Of a stretch of 64,000 bases of DNA, positions 29,552 to 38,704 are shown one piece after another. The position numbers were made by a program, and so were the translations under genes. The notes under the pieces were generated by a model. That model ran no database searches and was not told the origin of the DNA. It saw only the letters and a program-made list of their open reading frames with translations. The stretch spans positions 269,997 through 333,996 of the forward strand of contig UEIJ01000005.1 of NCBI GenBank assembly GCA_900470195.1, written 5' to 3'. The first letter of the stretch is position 1. Each line of letters opens with the position of its first letter. Source of the stretch: Hyphomicrobiales bacterium. GTDB lineage: Bacteria; Pseudomonadota; Alphaproteobacteria; Rhizobiales; Rhizobiaceae.

Positions 29552-30169
29552 ATGGCACGCAAACAGAACCCATTGACCCGAACCAACCTGCTCGATGCAG
29601 CGTTGCACGTCATTCGCACGAAGGGTTACACGGCCACGACGGTCGATGACATCTGCGCAAGGGCATCCTTGTCCAAAGGCGCTTTCTTTCACCATTTCTC
29701 CAGCAAGGAGGATCTGGCCGTTGCCGCCGCGAACTACTGGTCGGAAACGACAGGCGCGCTTTTTGCCGATGCCGCCTATCACGCTCCCGAAGACCCGCTT
29801 GATCGCGTGCTGGCCTATGTCGAGTTGCGCAGGCAGCTCGTTCAGGGCGAACTGCCTGACTTCACCTGCCTCGTCGGCACCATGACGCAGGAGGTCTATG
29901 AGACCAATTCCGTTATCCGGGATGCCTGCTGGGCCAGTATTTCAAGCCATGCGGACACGCTTGTCCCCGATATAGCAGCCGCGATGGAACGCTATGCGGT
30001 TGCCGGTGATTTCACCGCCGAAAGCCTCGCCCTTCATACCCAGGCCGTGATCCAGGGTGCGTTCATCATCGCCAAGGCAAGTGGCGACCCGCAGCGAGCG
30101 GTCGAGAGCATCGACCATCTCAAGCGATATATAAGCCTGCTCTTCAAACATCCCGCCACCGCCCACTAA
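29552..30169 (+). CDS. TetR/AcrR family transcriptional regulator
   Basis: A 205-residue repressor. The N-terminal helix-turn-helix is clear: TRTNLLDAALHVIRTKGYTATTVDDICARASLSKGAFFHHFSSKEDL (about residues 10-56), followed by a ligand domain with two cysteines (FTCLVGTM and RDACWAS). The ATG at 29552 has AGGAG seven bases upstream; the frame opens 56 codons earlier but that part crosses the operator. It is followed 27 bp later by an AHSA1/SRPBCC gene, so the pair is probably one self-regulated operon. Inducer unknown. Confidence 0.9.
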   Translation: MARKQNPLTRTNLLDAALHVIRTKGYTATTVDDICARASLSKGAFFHHFSSKEDLAVAAANYWSETTGALFADAAYHAPEDPLDRVLAYVELRRQLVQGELPDFTCLVGTMTQEVYETNSVIRDACWASISSHADTLVPDIAAAMERYAVAGDFTAESLALHTQAVIQGAFIIAKASGDPQRAVESIDHLKRYISLLFKHPATAH

Positions 30170-30196
30170 ACTGAAAAGCGAAAAATGGAGGAAACC

Positions 30197-30640
30197 ATGC
30201 CCAGCACTATTCGTCTGCACCGTGTATTCGCCGCCAAGCCGGAAAAGGTCTATCGCGCATTCGTCGAGCCGGACGCGATGGCAAGCTGGTTGCCGCCTTA
30301 CGGCTTTATCTGCACCGTCCATGAGATGGACGCAAAGGTCGGCGGCAAGCACAAAATGTCGTTCCGGAACTTCACGACAGGCCAGAGCCATTCTTTCGGC
30401 GGCACTTATGTTGAACTCGTTCCGGGGGAAAAGCTTGTCTATACGGACAGTTTCGACGATCCGAACCTGCCGGGCGAAATGAAAGTCACGATCACGCTGA
30501 AAGCCGTTTCGGTCGGGACGGAAATCAATATCGAACAGCAGGGCGTGCCCGATATCATCCCCGCTGAAGCCTGCTATCTCGGCTGGCAGGAATCTCTCGA
30601 AAAACTGAAGAAGCTGGTCGAGCCTGAAATCAACCAGTAA
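30197..30640 (+). CDS. SRPBCC (AHSA1-like) domain protein
   Basis: A 147-residue START/Bet v1-like protein beginning MPSTIRLHRVFAAKPEKVYRAFVEPDAMASWLPP, the AHSA1 signature, with the GGTYVELVPGEKLVYTDSF strand pair and a C-terminal helix WQESLEKLKKLVE. These domains bind small hydrophobic ligands or act as chaperone cofactors. GGAGG precedes the ATG at 30197; an ATG four codons upstream lacks a ribosome site. It sits behind a TetR gene, so its ligand may be the inducer; that is inference. Confidence 0.87.
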   Translation: MPSTIRLHRVFAAKPEKVYRAFVEPDAMASWLPPYGFICTVHEMDAKVGGKHKMSFRNFTTGQSHSFGGTYVELVPGEKLVYTDSFDDPNLPGEMKVTITLKAVSVGTEINIEQQGVPDIIPAEACYLGWQESLEKLKKLVEPEINQ

Positions 30641-30660
30641 TCCCACATCAGGGATCAGGC

Positions 30661-30692
30661 GCGGGGCGGGCAGCAAAGACTGCCCGCCCCGC
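30661..30692. terminator. 13-bp perfect hairpin after the TetR/AHSA1 pair
   Basis: GCGGGGCGGGCAG (30661-30673), loop CAAAGA, CTGCCCGCCCCGC (30680-30692). Very stable but followed by GTTATCG rather than a T run, so it may stop or stabilise transcripts without being a classic terminator. Confidence 0.6.
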
Positions 30693-30834
30693 GTTATCGA
30701 TTGAATGGAATATCGGACAGAATTTCCCGTCTTCTTTGAGATACAACAAATCCGGTTTGCGCCTGTCACTCTAGAATGGCTCGGATGATGATGCGGCCAT
30801 GACTTGAACCTTCGGAATTTGTGACTATCTTGCC

Positions 30835-30914
30835 CTTATGGCGTGTGCTGCGTGCGCCCAGGGACTGCCCTGAATACGGAGACTGTTTTTAACCGTTTCT
30901 ATCAGGGAGCTGCC
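30835..30914 (+). promoter_or_regulatory. Structured nhaA leader, candidate cation riboswitch (nhaA-I-like)
   Basis: CAGGG (30859-30863), ACTG, CCCTG (30868-30872) form a hairpin. A second CAGGG at 30903-30907 contains the start of the ribosome site GGGAG (30905-30909) of nhaA, so CCCTG can pair with either copy, hiding or freeing the ribosome site. Between them ACGG (30876-30879) can pair with CCGT (30893-30896). Leaders of alphaproteobacterial nhaA genes are known to carry nhaA-I motif (lithium/sodium-type) riboswitches; I could not verify the consensus, so family assignment is tentative. Confidence 0.5.
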
Positions 30915-32096
30915 ATGGCTGGTCGCATTCAAAATACTATACGCAATTTTCTCGACAGCGAGTCGTCAGGTGGCCTGTTGCTCATAGCTTCAGCTATAGC
31001 GGCGTTGGCCGTTGCCAATTCCCAGCTTTCAGAAGCCTATTTCAGCGCTCTTCATGCCTATCTGGGGCCCCTTTCGGTCCAGCATTGGGTTAACGATGCG
31101 CTGATGGCGGTGTTCTTCCTGATGGTCGGTCTGGAGATCAAGCGCGAGATGGTCGACGGTCACCTTTCGTCATGGCCGCGCCGGATTCTGCCGGGAGCCG
31201 CCGCAGCGGCTGGCATGGCGGTGCCGGCCCTGGTCTATCTTGCCTTCAATCTCAACAGCGGCGCTTCTCACGGTTGGGCCATCCCGGCTGCGACCGATAT
31301 CGCATTTGCGCTTGGCGTTATTTCGTTGCTTGGACCACGGGTGCCGACATCGCTGAAGGTGTTTCTCGCCGCCCTTGCCATCATCGACGATCTTGGCGCA
31401 GTGATTATCATCGGGCTGTTTTATACGTCCGGCGTTTCATTGATGAATCTGGGGCTGGCCGCAGCAGTCGTCGGCGCCCTTCTGGCCTTGAACCTCACGG
31501 GCGTGAAGCGTCTGACGCCTTACTTGCTGCTGGGCCTCCTCCTTTGGTTCTTCACCTATCGTTCCGGTGTTCACGCGACGATTGCAGGCGTTCTGCTGGC
31601 GCTGACCATTCCGATCAAGCGCACGCCCGCCAAGCCGGAATCGTCCATCTCGGAAAGCCCGCTACACCTGCTTGAGCATAGCCTGATCAAGCCGGTTTCG
31701 TTCATCATCGTCCCCATATTCGGCTTCGCCAATGCCGGTGTCAGCTTTTCCGGCCTCGGCATGGAAGCACTCGTTGCGCCGGTGACGATGGGCGTCGCCG
31801 CCGGTCTGGCAATCGGCAAGCTCGTCGGTATTTTCGGCGCTGTGCTGCTGCTCGTAAAAAGCGGAACTGTAGGCCTGCCGGCCGGTGCAAGCTGGGCACA
31901 GATGCTGGGGACCACGCTTTTGTGCGGCATAGGCTTTACGATGAGCCTGTTTATCTCGCTGCTCGCCTTCGATGATGTGCTGCTGCAGAACGAAGCGAAG
32001 ATCGGGATATTGATCGGTTCGCTTGTTGCCGGGCTTGCCGGTTTCATCGTCCTGCGCTTTGCAAAACGCGGCGACGGGCGAAACTTCAGTCAATAA
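30915..32096 (+). CDS. nhaA: Na+/H+ antiporter NhaA
   Basis: Inner-membrane antiporter that exports Na+ (and Li+) for protons. The 393 residues form about 12 helices, with the paired aspartates of the ion site at 158-159 (AIIDDLGAV), the conserved WAIPAATDIAFALG (about 121-134) and KREMVDGHLS. The ATG at 30915 follows GGGAG; the 24 codons upstream overlap the structured leader. A hairpin shared with eco follows the stop. Confidence 0.95.
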   Translation: MAGRIQNTIRNFLDSESSGGLLLIASAIAALAVANSQLSEAYFSALHAYLGPLSVQHWVNDALMAVFFLMVGLEIKREMVDGHLSSWPRRILPGAAAAAGMAVPALVYLAFNLNSGASHGWAIPAATDIAFALGVISLLGPRVPTSLKVFLAALAIIDDLGAVIIIGLFYTSGVSLMNLGLAAAVVGALLALNLTGVKRLTPYLLLGLLLWFFTYRSGVHATIAGVLLALTIPIKRTPAKPESSISESPLHLLEHSLIKPVSFIIVPIFGFANAGVSFSGLGMEALVAPVTMGVAAGLAIGKLVGIFGAVLLLVKSGTVGLPAGASWAQMLGTTLLCGIGFTMSLFISLLAFDDVLLQNEAKIGILIGSLVAGLAGFIVLRFAKRGDGRNFSQ

Positions 32097-32116
32097 GCAT
32101 CGTCCCATCATTCAAG

Positions 32117-32144
32117 GCGGGTATAGAAAGACTGCTATCCCCGC
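32117..32144. terminator. Bidirectional hairpin between convergent nhaA and eco
   Basis: GCGGGTATAG (32117-32126) pairs with CTATCCCCGC (32135-32144), nine of ten pairs matched. It overlaps the eco stop codon and is followed by TTTGC on the plus strand. Confidence 0.6.
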
Positions 32145-32632
32145 TTTGCATTGTGCGTTTCGTCAGACGGCTTCCAGATTCTGTAGCGGATTTCAAAGCC
32201 GTCTTTCGCATAGATGACAATCGGGAGACGGCTATTATAGCGAAGCATGAAATTCTCGCCGCGCACAGGCACGAAATCGGTTCGTTTGCTGCCTTCCGGG
32301 CAAGCCATCAGCGTGCCCGACATGCGGTCGCTTGCCGCGAGGGTGAAATAGTCGAAGCCCCAGCCCTCAACGGTGCCCGGTGTCAAACTTCCGCCGAACC
32401 AGCTGATATTGCAGTCCACGGTTGCGTTGCGGCCCGCGATGATTTCCACTTTGGCATCGTGCTCATTCTCAAGCGGCGGAAGATGGATGACATAGCGGTA
32501 GGAACCGGATGCCGCTGGAGGAAAAGCTTCGAGGTTCCTTTCAGATTCGGTCCTGTCCTCAGCGCTCGCGCCATGGGAAAGCCCGAAGCTGCCCGCGATC
32601 AGCGCTATCTGTAAGAATTGTCTCACTTTCAT
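32135..32632 (-). CDS. eco: Ecotin, periplasmic serine protease inhibitor
   Basis: A 165-residue secreted protein with a signal peptide ending near ASA (about residue 24). It aligns with E. coli ecotin through most of its length: VDCNISWFGG, TVEGWGFDYF, MACPEG, MLRYNSRLPIVIYAKD and YRIWKPSDETHNA. The two cysteines (74 and 111) are 37 residues apart, the same spacing as the ecotin disulfide. By this alignment the P1 residue is Leu108 where E. coli has Met84, which may shift target preference among host trypsin-, chymotrypsin- and elastase-like enzymes. It stands alone between nhaA and the efflux pump genes. Confidence 0.93.
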   Translation of the reverse strand: MKVRQFLQIALIAGSFGLSHGASAEDRTESERNLEAFPPAASGSYRYVIHLPPLENEHDAKVEIIAGRNATVDCNISWFGGSLTPGTVEGWGFDYFTLAASDRMSGTLMACPEGSKRTDFVPVRGENFMLRYNSRLPIVIYAKDGFEIRYRIWKPSDETHNAKRG

Positions 32633-32698
32633 GGTCGTGCTCTCGTTTTCTATCTGGTTCCCGCTATCGCAATAACGGAAAGGCGTCTGCCGGAAATT

Positions 32699-35600
32699 TC
32701 ACTCTTGCACGGTTTCCGAAGCTGAATCCTTTTTCTCCTCAGACCGCCTGCCCAAGCGCTCCGGCAGATACTCGGCCAGACGCTGAATAACGAAATAGAG
32801 ACCGGGGGTGAGAAGCAATCCCAGAGTGGTCGCGGCGACCATCCCGCCGAAGATAGTGACGCCGACGGCCTGTCTTGCGCCTGCCCCGGCACCAGACGAA
32901 AGGATGAGAGGCAGAATGCCGAGGATGAAGGAAACGGCTGTCATCATGACCGCACGAAAACGCTGTTCGGCACCGGCACGGGCTGCCTCCCCGGCTGTCA
33001 GACCGGCCTCGCGCTGCTCCTTGGCGAATTCCACAATCAGGATCGCATTTTTTGCGGCAAGCCCGATCAGCAACACCATCGCGATCTGCACATAGAGACT
33101 GTTCTGCAGCCCGAAGAATGTGAGACCCGCGACAGCGCCCAGCAGCGCCGCGCCCAATGACAGGATGACGATTGCGGGCAAGGCCCAGCTTTCATATTGG
33201 GCGACAAGGAAAAGATAGGCGAAAAGGAAAGCAAGCGCGAAGACGATCGCCTCCTGACCGCTGCTCCTTCTTTCCTGGAAGGACAATCCGGACCATTCAT
33301 AGCCATAGCCTTCCGGCAAGGTTTCCGAAGCAACCTGCTCCATCGCCGTCATGGCCTGTCCGCTGCTCCAACCCGGAGCGGTTACCGCATTCACCTGCGC
33401 CGAAGCCGAAAGATTGTATCGGGTGATGACGAACGGTGCCAGCACCGTGGTCAGCGACACCACACTTCTTAGCGGCACCATGGCTCCGCTGCGGTTCCTG
33501 ACATGGAGTTTGAGAATATCCTCGCTGTGGGCGCGGAAGTCGGAATCGGCCTGCAGATTGACCTGAAATACCCGTCCGTTCAGCGTGAAATCATTGACGT
33601 AGCGCGAGCCGAAATTCGCACCGATAGAGGCATAAATATCCGATACGCTGAGGCCAAGGGCTTCGGCGCGGGAACGATCGACATCGACATAGATCTGCGG
33701 GACATTGGCGTTGAACGTGGTTGCCGCGCCGCCGATCTCCGGCCGCTGATTGAAGTAGCCGAGCAAGGCGCCTGTCACCTGCGCTATTTCCTGCGGAGGC
33801 TGACCCTGCAAGGCTTGCAAACGGAAATCGAGGCCGCCAACTGCGCCCATGCCAGCGATTGCGGGGGGCGCGAATACCGCAACATTTGCGCCCGGCACCT
33901 GCGAGAACTGCGCGCGCAAGCCATTGACGATATTGTTGAGCTGCAATGCCTTCGTCTCGCGGTCCGCCCATGGCGCAAGCGCTGCAACGGCCATGGCGCT
34001 ATTGGGCGTGCTCGTTGATTGCAGGATGCTGAACCCCGCGACCGTTATGACGTCCTGAACGCCTTCGGTCTCGCTCAGGACCTTGCGCACATTCTCAACG
34101 ATCAGGTTTGTGCGGTCGAGCGAAGCGGCGCTTGGAAGCTGTATATCGACAAAGAGCGCGCCCTGATCTTCATCAGGCAGGAAGGTTGCAGGAAGATTGA
34201 CGAAGACGAAATAGGCCAGCACGAAACACGCAATCACACCTGCAACCGGTATAATCCAGTGCTTCACCAGAATGCCGACGATCTTGCCGTAGCCCTTGCG
34301 GGTTTTCTCCATGAAATTTGAAAACCACGCCAGCGGGCCGCGACGGTAACCGCCTTCGCCATGCCTGAGCAGAAACGCCGCAAGCGCCGGGCTGAGCGTC
34401 AGGGCGACGAATGAAGAAAGTACCAGAGCCGAAGAGATGGTGACTGCGAACTGCCGGTAAAGCTGTCCGCCAATCCCTTCGAGAAAGGCGGTCGGCGTAA
34501 CCACCGCCAGAAGGACGAGCGTCGTGGAAATGATCGGCCCGGTGATCTGGTGCATCGCCTTGCGCGTTGCTTCGACAACCGAAATCTCCGGCTCATCCTC
34601 CAGCACATGCTTGACGTTTTCCACGACCAGGATTGCATCGTCCACCACAAGCCCGATGGCAAGGACGAGGGCCAGCAGCGAGATCATGTTCAGCGAATAG
34701 CCGACAGCAAACAGCACCGCCACCGCGCCCAGCATCGAGACCGGTATGGCCAGCGCCGAAATCAGCGTTGCCCGCCAGTCCTGCAGGAAGATGAATGTGA
34801 CTGCGAGCACGATCACGAAAGCCTCGAACAATGTTCGTGTCGTCAGTTGCAGGCTGGCCTCGACGAACCGTGTCGCATCGTAGACAACATGATATTGCAG
34901 CCCCGCAGGAAATCTCGATGACAGGCGCTCAAGCTCTGCTTCCACGGCTGACGCGGTCTGGATCGCATTGGCGCCGGGCGACTGGTTGATCTGCAACATC
35001 GCCGATTCATGGCCGGCAAAACTTGCTCTCGAAGCATAGTTGCGAGCGCCAAGCTCAAGGCGCGCGATGTCGCGCAGGAACACTTTTGCACCGTCCGCCC
35101 CGGTACGAACGACAATGTTTCCAAATTCCTCCGTATCGCGAAGCCGCCCCTCTGCCACCAGCGTATATTGCAGCTCCGTGCCCACACGCATGGGCGGCGC
35201 GCCTGCCTGACCGAGCGTCGCCTGAATATTCTGGCGCTGGATCGCCGCCGAAACCTCGTCAACCGTGATGCCGAGCGCGTCCATTCGTTGCGGATTGAGC
35301 CAGACGCGCATCGAATATTCCGATGCGCCGACAACGCTCGCTTCACCGACACCGGGCACGCGGGCCAGCGCATCGACAATCGTGGTCGTGGCGAAATTGG
35401 TGATTTCCAGTGCGTTCAGGCTGTCGTCCGGCGAGTAGAACGCTATGCCCAACACGAAATCCGGTGAGCGGGACCGGACCGATACGCCCTGTTGCGCCAC
35501 GGCTGCTGGCAGACGGGAGATCGCCAGTTGCGCGCGGTTCTGAACATTGATCTGCGCGAGCTCGGGATCGGTCCCCACTTCAAAAGTGACGGACAGCGAA

Positions 35601-35866
35601 TATTGCCCGGCATTGGAGCTGGTGGATGACATATACATCATGCCATCGACACCGTTGATGGCCGTTTCCAGAGGCCCGCCGACAACATCGGCGATCACCT
35701 CCGCGCTCGCGCCGGGGTAAGCGGCCGATACATTCACCGTTGGCGGTGTGATCTGCGGATATTGCTGGACAGGCAATGAAAAGATCGCAATCGCACCGGC
35801 AATGGAAATGATGATCGAGATGACGATTGCGAGGCGGGTTCGCCTTATGAAGATTTCGGAAATCAT
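32699..35866 (-). CDS. RND efflux pump inner-membrane transporter (HAE-1/AcrB type)
   Basis: Proton-driven trimeric drug exporter. The 1055 residues begin [20 protein letters not shown] and show the two-fold RND layout with twelve helices and two large periplasmic loops. The proton-relay aspartates are in [14 protein letters not shown] (TM4) and the TM10 lysine in [17 protein letters not shown]. It overlaps the adaptor gene by 4 bp. No outer-membrane channel gene is adjacent, so it should use a TolC-type protein encoded elsewhere. It resembles the Bep pumps of Brucella; I do not assign which one. Confidence 0.94.
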   Translation of the reverse strand: MISEIFIRRTRLAIVISIIISIAGAIAIFSLPVQQYPQITPPTVNVSAAYPGASAEVIADVVGGPLETAINGVDGMMYMSSTSSNAGQYSLSVTFEVGTDPELAQINVQNRAQLAISRLPAAVAQQGVSVRSRSPDFVLGIAFYSPDDSLNALEITNFATTTIVDALARVPGVGEASVVGASEYSMRVWLNPQRMDALGITVDEVSAAIQRQNIQATLGQAGAPPMRVGTELQYTLVAEGRLRDTEEFGNIVVRTGADGAKVFLRDIARLELGARNYASRASFAGHESAMLQINQSPGANAIQTASAVEAELERLSSRFPAGLQYHVVYDATRFVEASLQLTTRTLFEAFVIVLAVTFIFLQDWRATLISALAIPVSMLGAVAVLFAVGYSLNMISLLALVLAIGLVVDDAILVVENVKHVLEDEPEISVVEATRKAMHQITGPIISTTLVLLAVVTPTAFLEGIGGQLYRQFAVTISSALVLSSFVALTLSPALAAFLLRHGEGGYRRGPLAWFSNFMEKTRKGYGKIVGILVKHWIIPVAGVIACFVLAYFVFVNLPATFLPDEDQGALFVDIQLPSAASLDRTNLIVENVRKVLSETEGVQDVITVAGFSILQSTSTPNSAMAVAALAPWADRETKALQLNNIVNGLRAQFSQVPGANVAVFAPPAIAGMGAVGGLDFRLQALQGQPPQEIAQVTGALLGYFNQRPEIGGAATTFNANVPQIYVDVDRSRAEALGLSVSDIYASIGANFGSRYVNDFTLNGRVFQVNLQADSDFRAHSEDILKLHVRNRSGAMVPLRSVVSLTTVLAPFVITRYNLSASAQVNAVTAPGWSSGQAMTAMEQVASETLPEGYGYEWSGLSFQERRSSGQEAIVFALAFLFAYLFLVAQYESWALPAIVILSLGAALLGAVAGLTFFGLQNSLYVQIAMVLLIGLAAKNAILIVEFAKEQREAGLTAGEAARAGAEQRFRAVMMTAVSFILGILPLILSSGAGAGARQAVGVTIFGGMVAATTLGLLLTPGLYFVIQRLAEYLPERLGRRSEEKKDSASETVQE

Positions 35867-37014
35867 TGCCCCACCCCTGCACTGCCGGGGATCGGGTCAC
35901 GGGGAGATACGGCCTGTCCGTCTGCGATGCGCTGCAAGCCCTCGACGACAATCGTTTCGCCGGCCTTGAGGCCGTCGGTGACCGACCAGCCATTGTCGAT
36001 GCGCGCGCCCGTCACGATGGGTCGCCGGGAAACCGTGTTTCCTTCGTTGAGAACATAGACATATTTGCCCTGTCGGTCCTGCAACACGGACGACATGGGG
36101 ACTATCGGCAATTCACCGACCGTCTCATCCAGCAGGCTGACGGCAACCACCTGCCCCGGGACCAGAATATGGTTGGGGTTGGCAAACAGCGCACGCACCG
36201 CCACGGTGCCAGTCTGTGCGCTCACCTCATTGTCGATAAACTGGATGGTCCCGCGTTCGCCATATTGCGTATCATTGGCCAGCGTCAGGGTCAGCCTGAA
36301 ACTCCCCGGATTGACCGTTCCGCCACCCGCCTCCTTTTGTCGGATAGCGACCAGCGCGCGGTCCGGGATGGAAAACACGACACGTACGGGGTCAAGCTGC
36401 ACGATGCGTGCGAGCGGCCCCATGCTCGGTCCGACGAGATTGCCGACTGTAAAAAGCGAACGTCCTATGGTCCCGTCGATCGGCGATCTGACCTGCGTAT
36501 AGGAGAGATTGAGCCGGGCATTGTTGAGCGCGGCTTCGGCATTCTGCACATCCGCCGTGGCGATGTCGAATGCAGCCTGCGCTTCATCGAGAGCGGCTTG
36601 TGAAGCGGTATTGCGGTTGGCGAGGGTTCGCGTTCGCGACAATGTTTGCCGGGCGGCATTCTGCGCGGCTTCGGCACGCGCAACCTGTGCCTGAGCCGAC
36701 ATGACTGCCGCCTGCATCTGATCCGGCTCGATTTCAAAGAGGAGATCGCCCGCCTTGACCGCCGATCCCTGTTCGAAGGCCTTTTCTTTCAGAAAACCCG
36801 TGACCCGCGCCTGAATATCGACGGCTTCGATTGCCTCTACCTGTCCGTTGAAACGGAGTGGCGCGCTTGCGGGCGCCAACTCCACCTTGCGCACGACCAC
36901 AGGAGGCGCTGCGCCGGCTGGAGCCTGCTGGGCGAGGCCGGGCTGCAGGGGCAAAGCCCACAGCATCGATACAATGGCGGCGGTAACAGAACGACGAACG
37001 ACAGACTTCTTCAA
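35863..37014 (-). CDS. RND efflux periplasmic adaptor subunit
   Basis: Membrane-fusion protein linking the transporter to an outer-membrane channel. The preferred start is a TTG at 37014: it has GGAGGGAGG eight bases upstream and gives a clean signal peptide ([28 protein letters not shown]), whereas ATG codons further up place that purine run inside the coding part. The 383 residues hold a lipoyl half-motif ([17 protein letters not shown]), a long coiled-coil hairpin ([18 protein letters not shown] onward) and the second half-motif with [19 protein letters not shown]. It overlaps the transporter gene by 4 bp. Confidence 0.92.
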   Translation of the reverse strand: MKKSVVRRSVTAAIVSMLWALPLQPGLAQQAPAGAAPPVVVRKVELAPASAPLRFNGQVEAIEAVDIQARVTGFLKEKAFEQGSAVKAGDLLFEIEPDQMQAAVMSAQAQVARAEAAQNAARQTLSRTRTLANRNTASQAALDEAQAAFDIATADVQNAEAALNNARLNLSYTQVRSPIDGTIGRSLFTVGNLVGPSMGPLARIVQLDPVRVVFSIPDRALVAIRQKEAGGGTVNPGSFRLTLTLANDTQYGERGTIQFIDNEVSAQTGTVAVRALFANPNHILVPGQVVAVSLLDETVGELPIVPMSSVLQDRQGKYVYVLNEGNTVSRRPIVTGARIDNGWSVTDGLKAGETIVVEGLQRIADGQAVSPRDPIPGSAGVGQ

Positions 37015-37052
37015 TTGCGTGTCCTCCCTCCGGGACGGCATCGGTCGATCAC

Positions 37053-37610
37053 TCACGCATTTCGGGTACTCAAGGCTATTCCGATATAAGCGACACCCGC
37101 GATCAGCAGCGCGATTCCTGCAATCGATCCGGACGGCAGGTCACGCGTCAAAGGCCACTTCGCCACAAGAGCGGCGCTGGCGGTCCAGGCGATGAGGCCC
37201 GACAGCGTAAACCACCACCAGCCGCTTGTCGGTCTGATTTTCCAGGAAAGCGCCAGCTGAAGGAAACCATGGACAAACACAACGATTGCAATCAGCAGTG
37301 TAATGGCAAGCGCACCTTTGAGCGGGTTCAGATAGATCATGATCCCGCCTATAAGCTCCACGACGCCGGACAGTTCCTGCCAGACAAAGCCGGCCCAGCT
37401 CTTGATCCAGAGCGACTGGATTATCTTGACGAGACCGATGACCATCAGGACCAGGCCGAACATGGTACTGGCAGCAAAATCCGAGATGACCGGCAAGAAC
37501 AGGCAGAGTATTCCCCCTGCTGCAAGCAGAACGCCGATACCGAGAAAACCTTTCCATTTTCTCTGTTCGACTGTCTTGCGTTCCATTAACTGCAGTTGCT
37601 GAACGTCCAT
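37053..37610 (-). CDS. HdeD family (DUF308) membrane protein
   Basis: A 185-residue protein with about six membrane helices. The repeated DUF308 pattern is visible twice (GFLGIGVLLAAGGILCLFLP and ELSGVVELIGGIMIYLNPL), as in E. coli HdeD, an acid-resistance membrane protein of unclear mechanism. The start has GAGGGGG upstream. It ends 38 bp before the efflux adaptor start, so it may be co-transcribed with the pump. Confidence 0.87.
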   Translation of the reverse strand: MDVQQLQLMERKTVEQRKWKGFLGIGVLLAAGGILCLFLPVISDFAASTMFGLVLMVIGLVKIIQSLWIKSWAGFVWQELSGVVELIGGIMIYLNPLKGALAITLLIAIVVFVHGFLQLALSWKIRPTSGWWWFTLSGLIAWTASAALVAKWPLTRDLPSGSIAGIALLIAGVAYIGIALSTRNA

Positions 37611-37715
37611 TGCGGCCCCCTCTATGTTAAAAGGGATGCGTTACTGCTAATATGAAAGTATGTGCATGTTTTGATATAATAGTACAGCCTGCTTGCAATA
37701 AAACCAGAGGGCTGC

Positions 37716-38423
37716 TCACCACTCGCCATCTTCCAGTTTCAGCCAGCTTGTTGAGGTGATGCTGGAACGCAAGCTCATCTGCGCGACCAGCGCTTCGACC
37801 AGCCGGTCGTCTTCGTTGCCGGCGAACAGCGTCGCCTCTATTTCGACCTCATTGCTTCCTTCGATGTGATGACTCCGGATCGCGTGGAAGCGGAGTTTCT
37901 TCAGATCGAGGGTCTGGATCAGCAGCGCCCTGACCGGAATTTCGCTTTCCGCAGGACACCGGAATTTCACGAGATAGTACTGTTCGTTCTCCGGTTCGAC
38001 GAAGGAATAGCGGTTCACGAGCACCGCGACCCTTGGCAGCGAAATATTGAGGCAGACGATGAAGAACGCCGTTTCGATGGCGAGGGGCCACATCCCGTAG
38101 CCGGTCAGAACGCCAACCGCGCCGGTGCTCCATATCGTGGCTGCGGTACTCAGCCCCTTGATGCTTGCACCATCCTTGATAATCAGTCCGGCGCCGAGAA
38201 AGCCGATCCCTGTGACAACCTGCGACCCCATTCTCAGATCGTTCTCAAGCCCGAGAGCGTTGGGCAGCGAAGCATAGGCCGCGGCGCCCAATGCCACGAG
38301 ACCATGCGTCACGAGGCCGGAATGGCGTTGCTTGATCTGGCGTTCGAGACCGATCACGGAACCAAGCAGAAGAGCCAGCCCGAGATTGATCATGATAGAC
38401 GGGATTGCGACGACTTCCGCCAT
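37716..38423 (-). CDS. mgtC: MgtC/SapB family protein
   Basis: A 235-residue inner-membrane protein with about four or five N-terminal helices and a soluble C-terminal domain. The conserved core is GSVIGLERQIKQRHSGLVTHGLVALGAAAY and GIGFLGAGLIIKDGASIKGLSTAATIWSTGAVGVLTG. MgtC proteins help intracellular bacteria grow in low magnesium and inhibit the F-type ATP synthase in Salmonella. The C-terminal ACT-like tail is present, as in virulence-type MgtC. The 281-bp stretch upstream, shared with the divergent GntP gene, holds no feature I can name. Confidence 0.88.
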   Translation of the reverse strand: MAEVVAIPSIMINLGLALLLGSVIGLERQIKQRHSGLVTHGLVALGAAAYASLPNALGLENDLRMGSQVVTGIGFLGAGLIIKDGASIKGLSTAATIWSTGAVGVLTGYGMWPLAIETAFFIVCLNISLPRVAVLVNRYSFVEPENEQYYLVKFRCPAESEIPVRALLIQTLDLKKLRFHAIRSHHIEGSNEVEIEATLFAGNEDDRLVEALVAQMSLRSSITSTSWLKLEDGEW

Positions 38424-38704
38424 GCAGGTCCTTTATGCCTTGTGATCGCGCAGGCAACTGCCTTCATACCAAGCAGAGATGGAATTCCATGCGGTCGAAC
38501 ATCCGCATTACACCTGAATGCCTACGGGTAAAGTCGCTCAACTGAACAGCGGACAGTATAGGCATTCTTTGCGGAGATCAGGAAGACTTCTCATCTCTAC
38601 GATATCATATTTTAATTATAGTGCTTGAATTATTTCATCTAAAGTAGTTTCATCAAGAAATTCCGGAGGCATTCTTTCCAAAATCGACTGAGGGGTCAGA
38701 TTGC

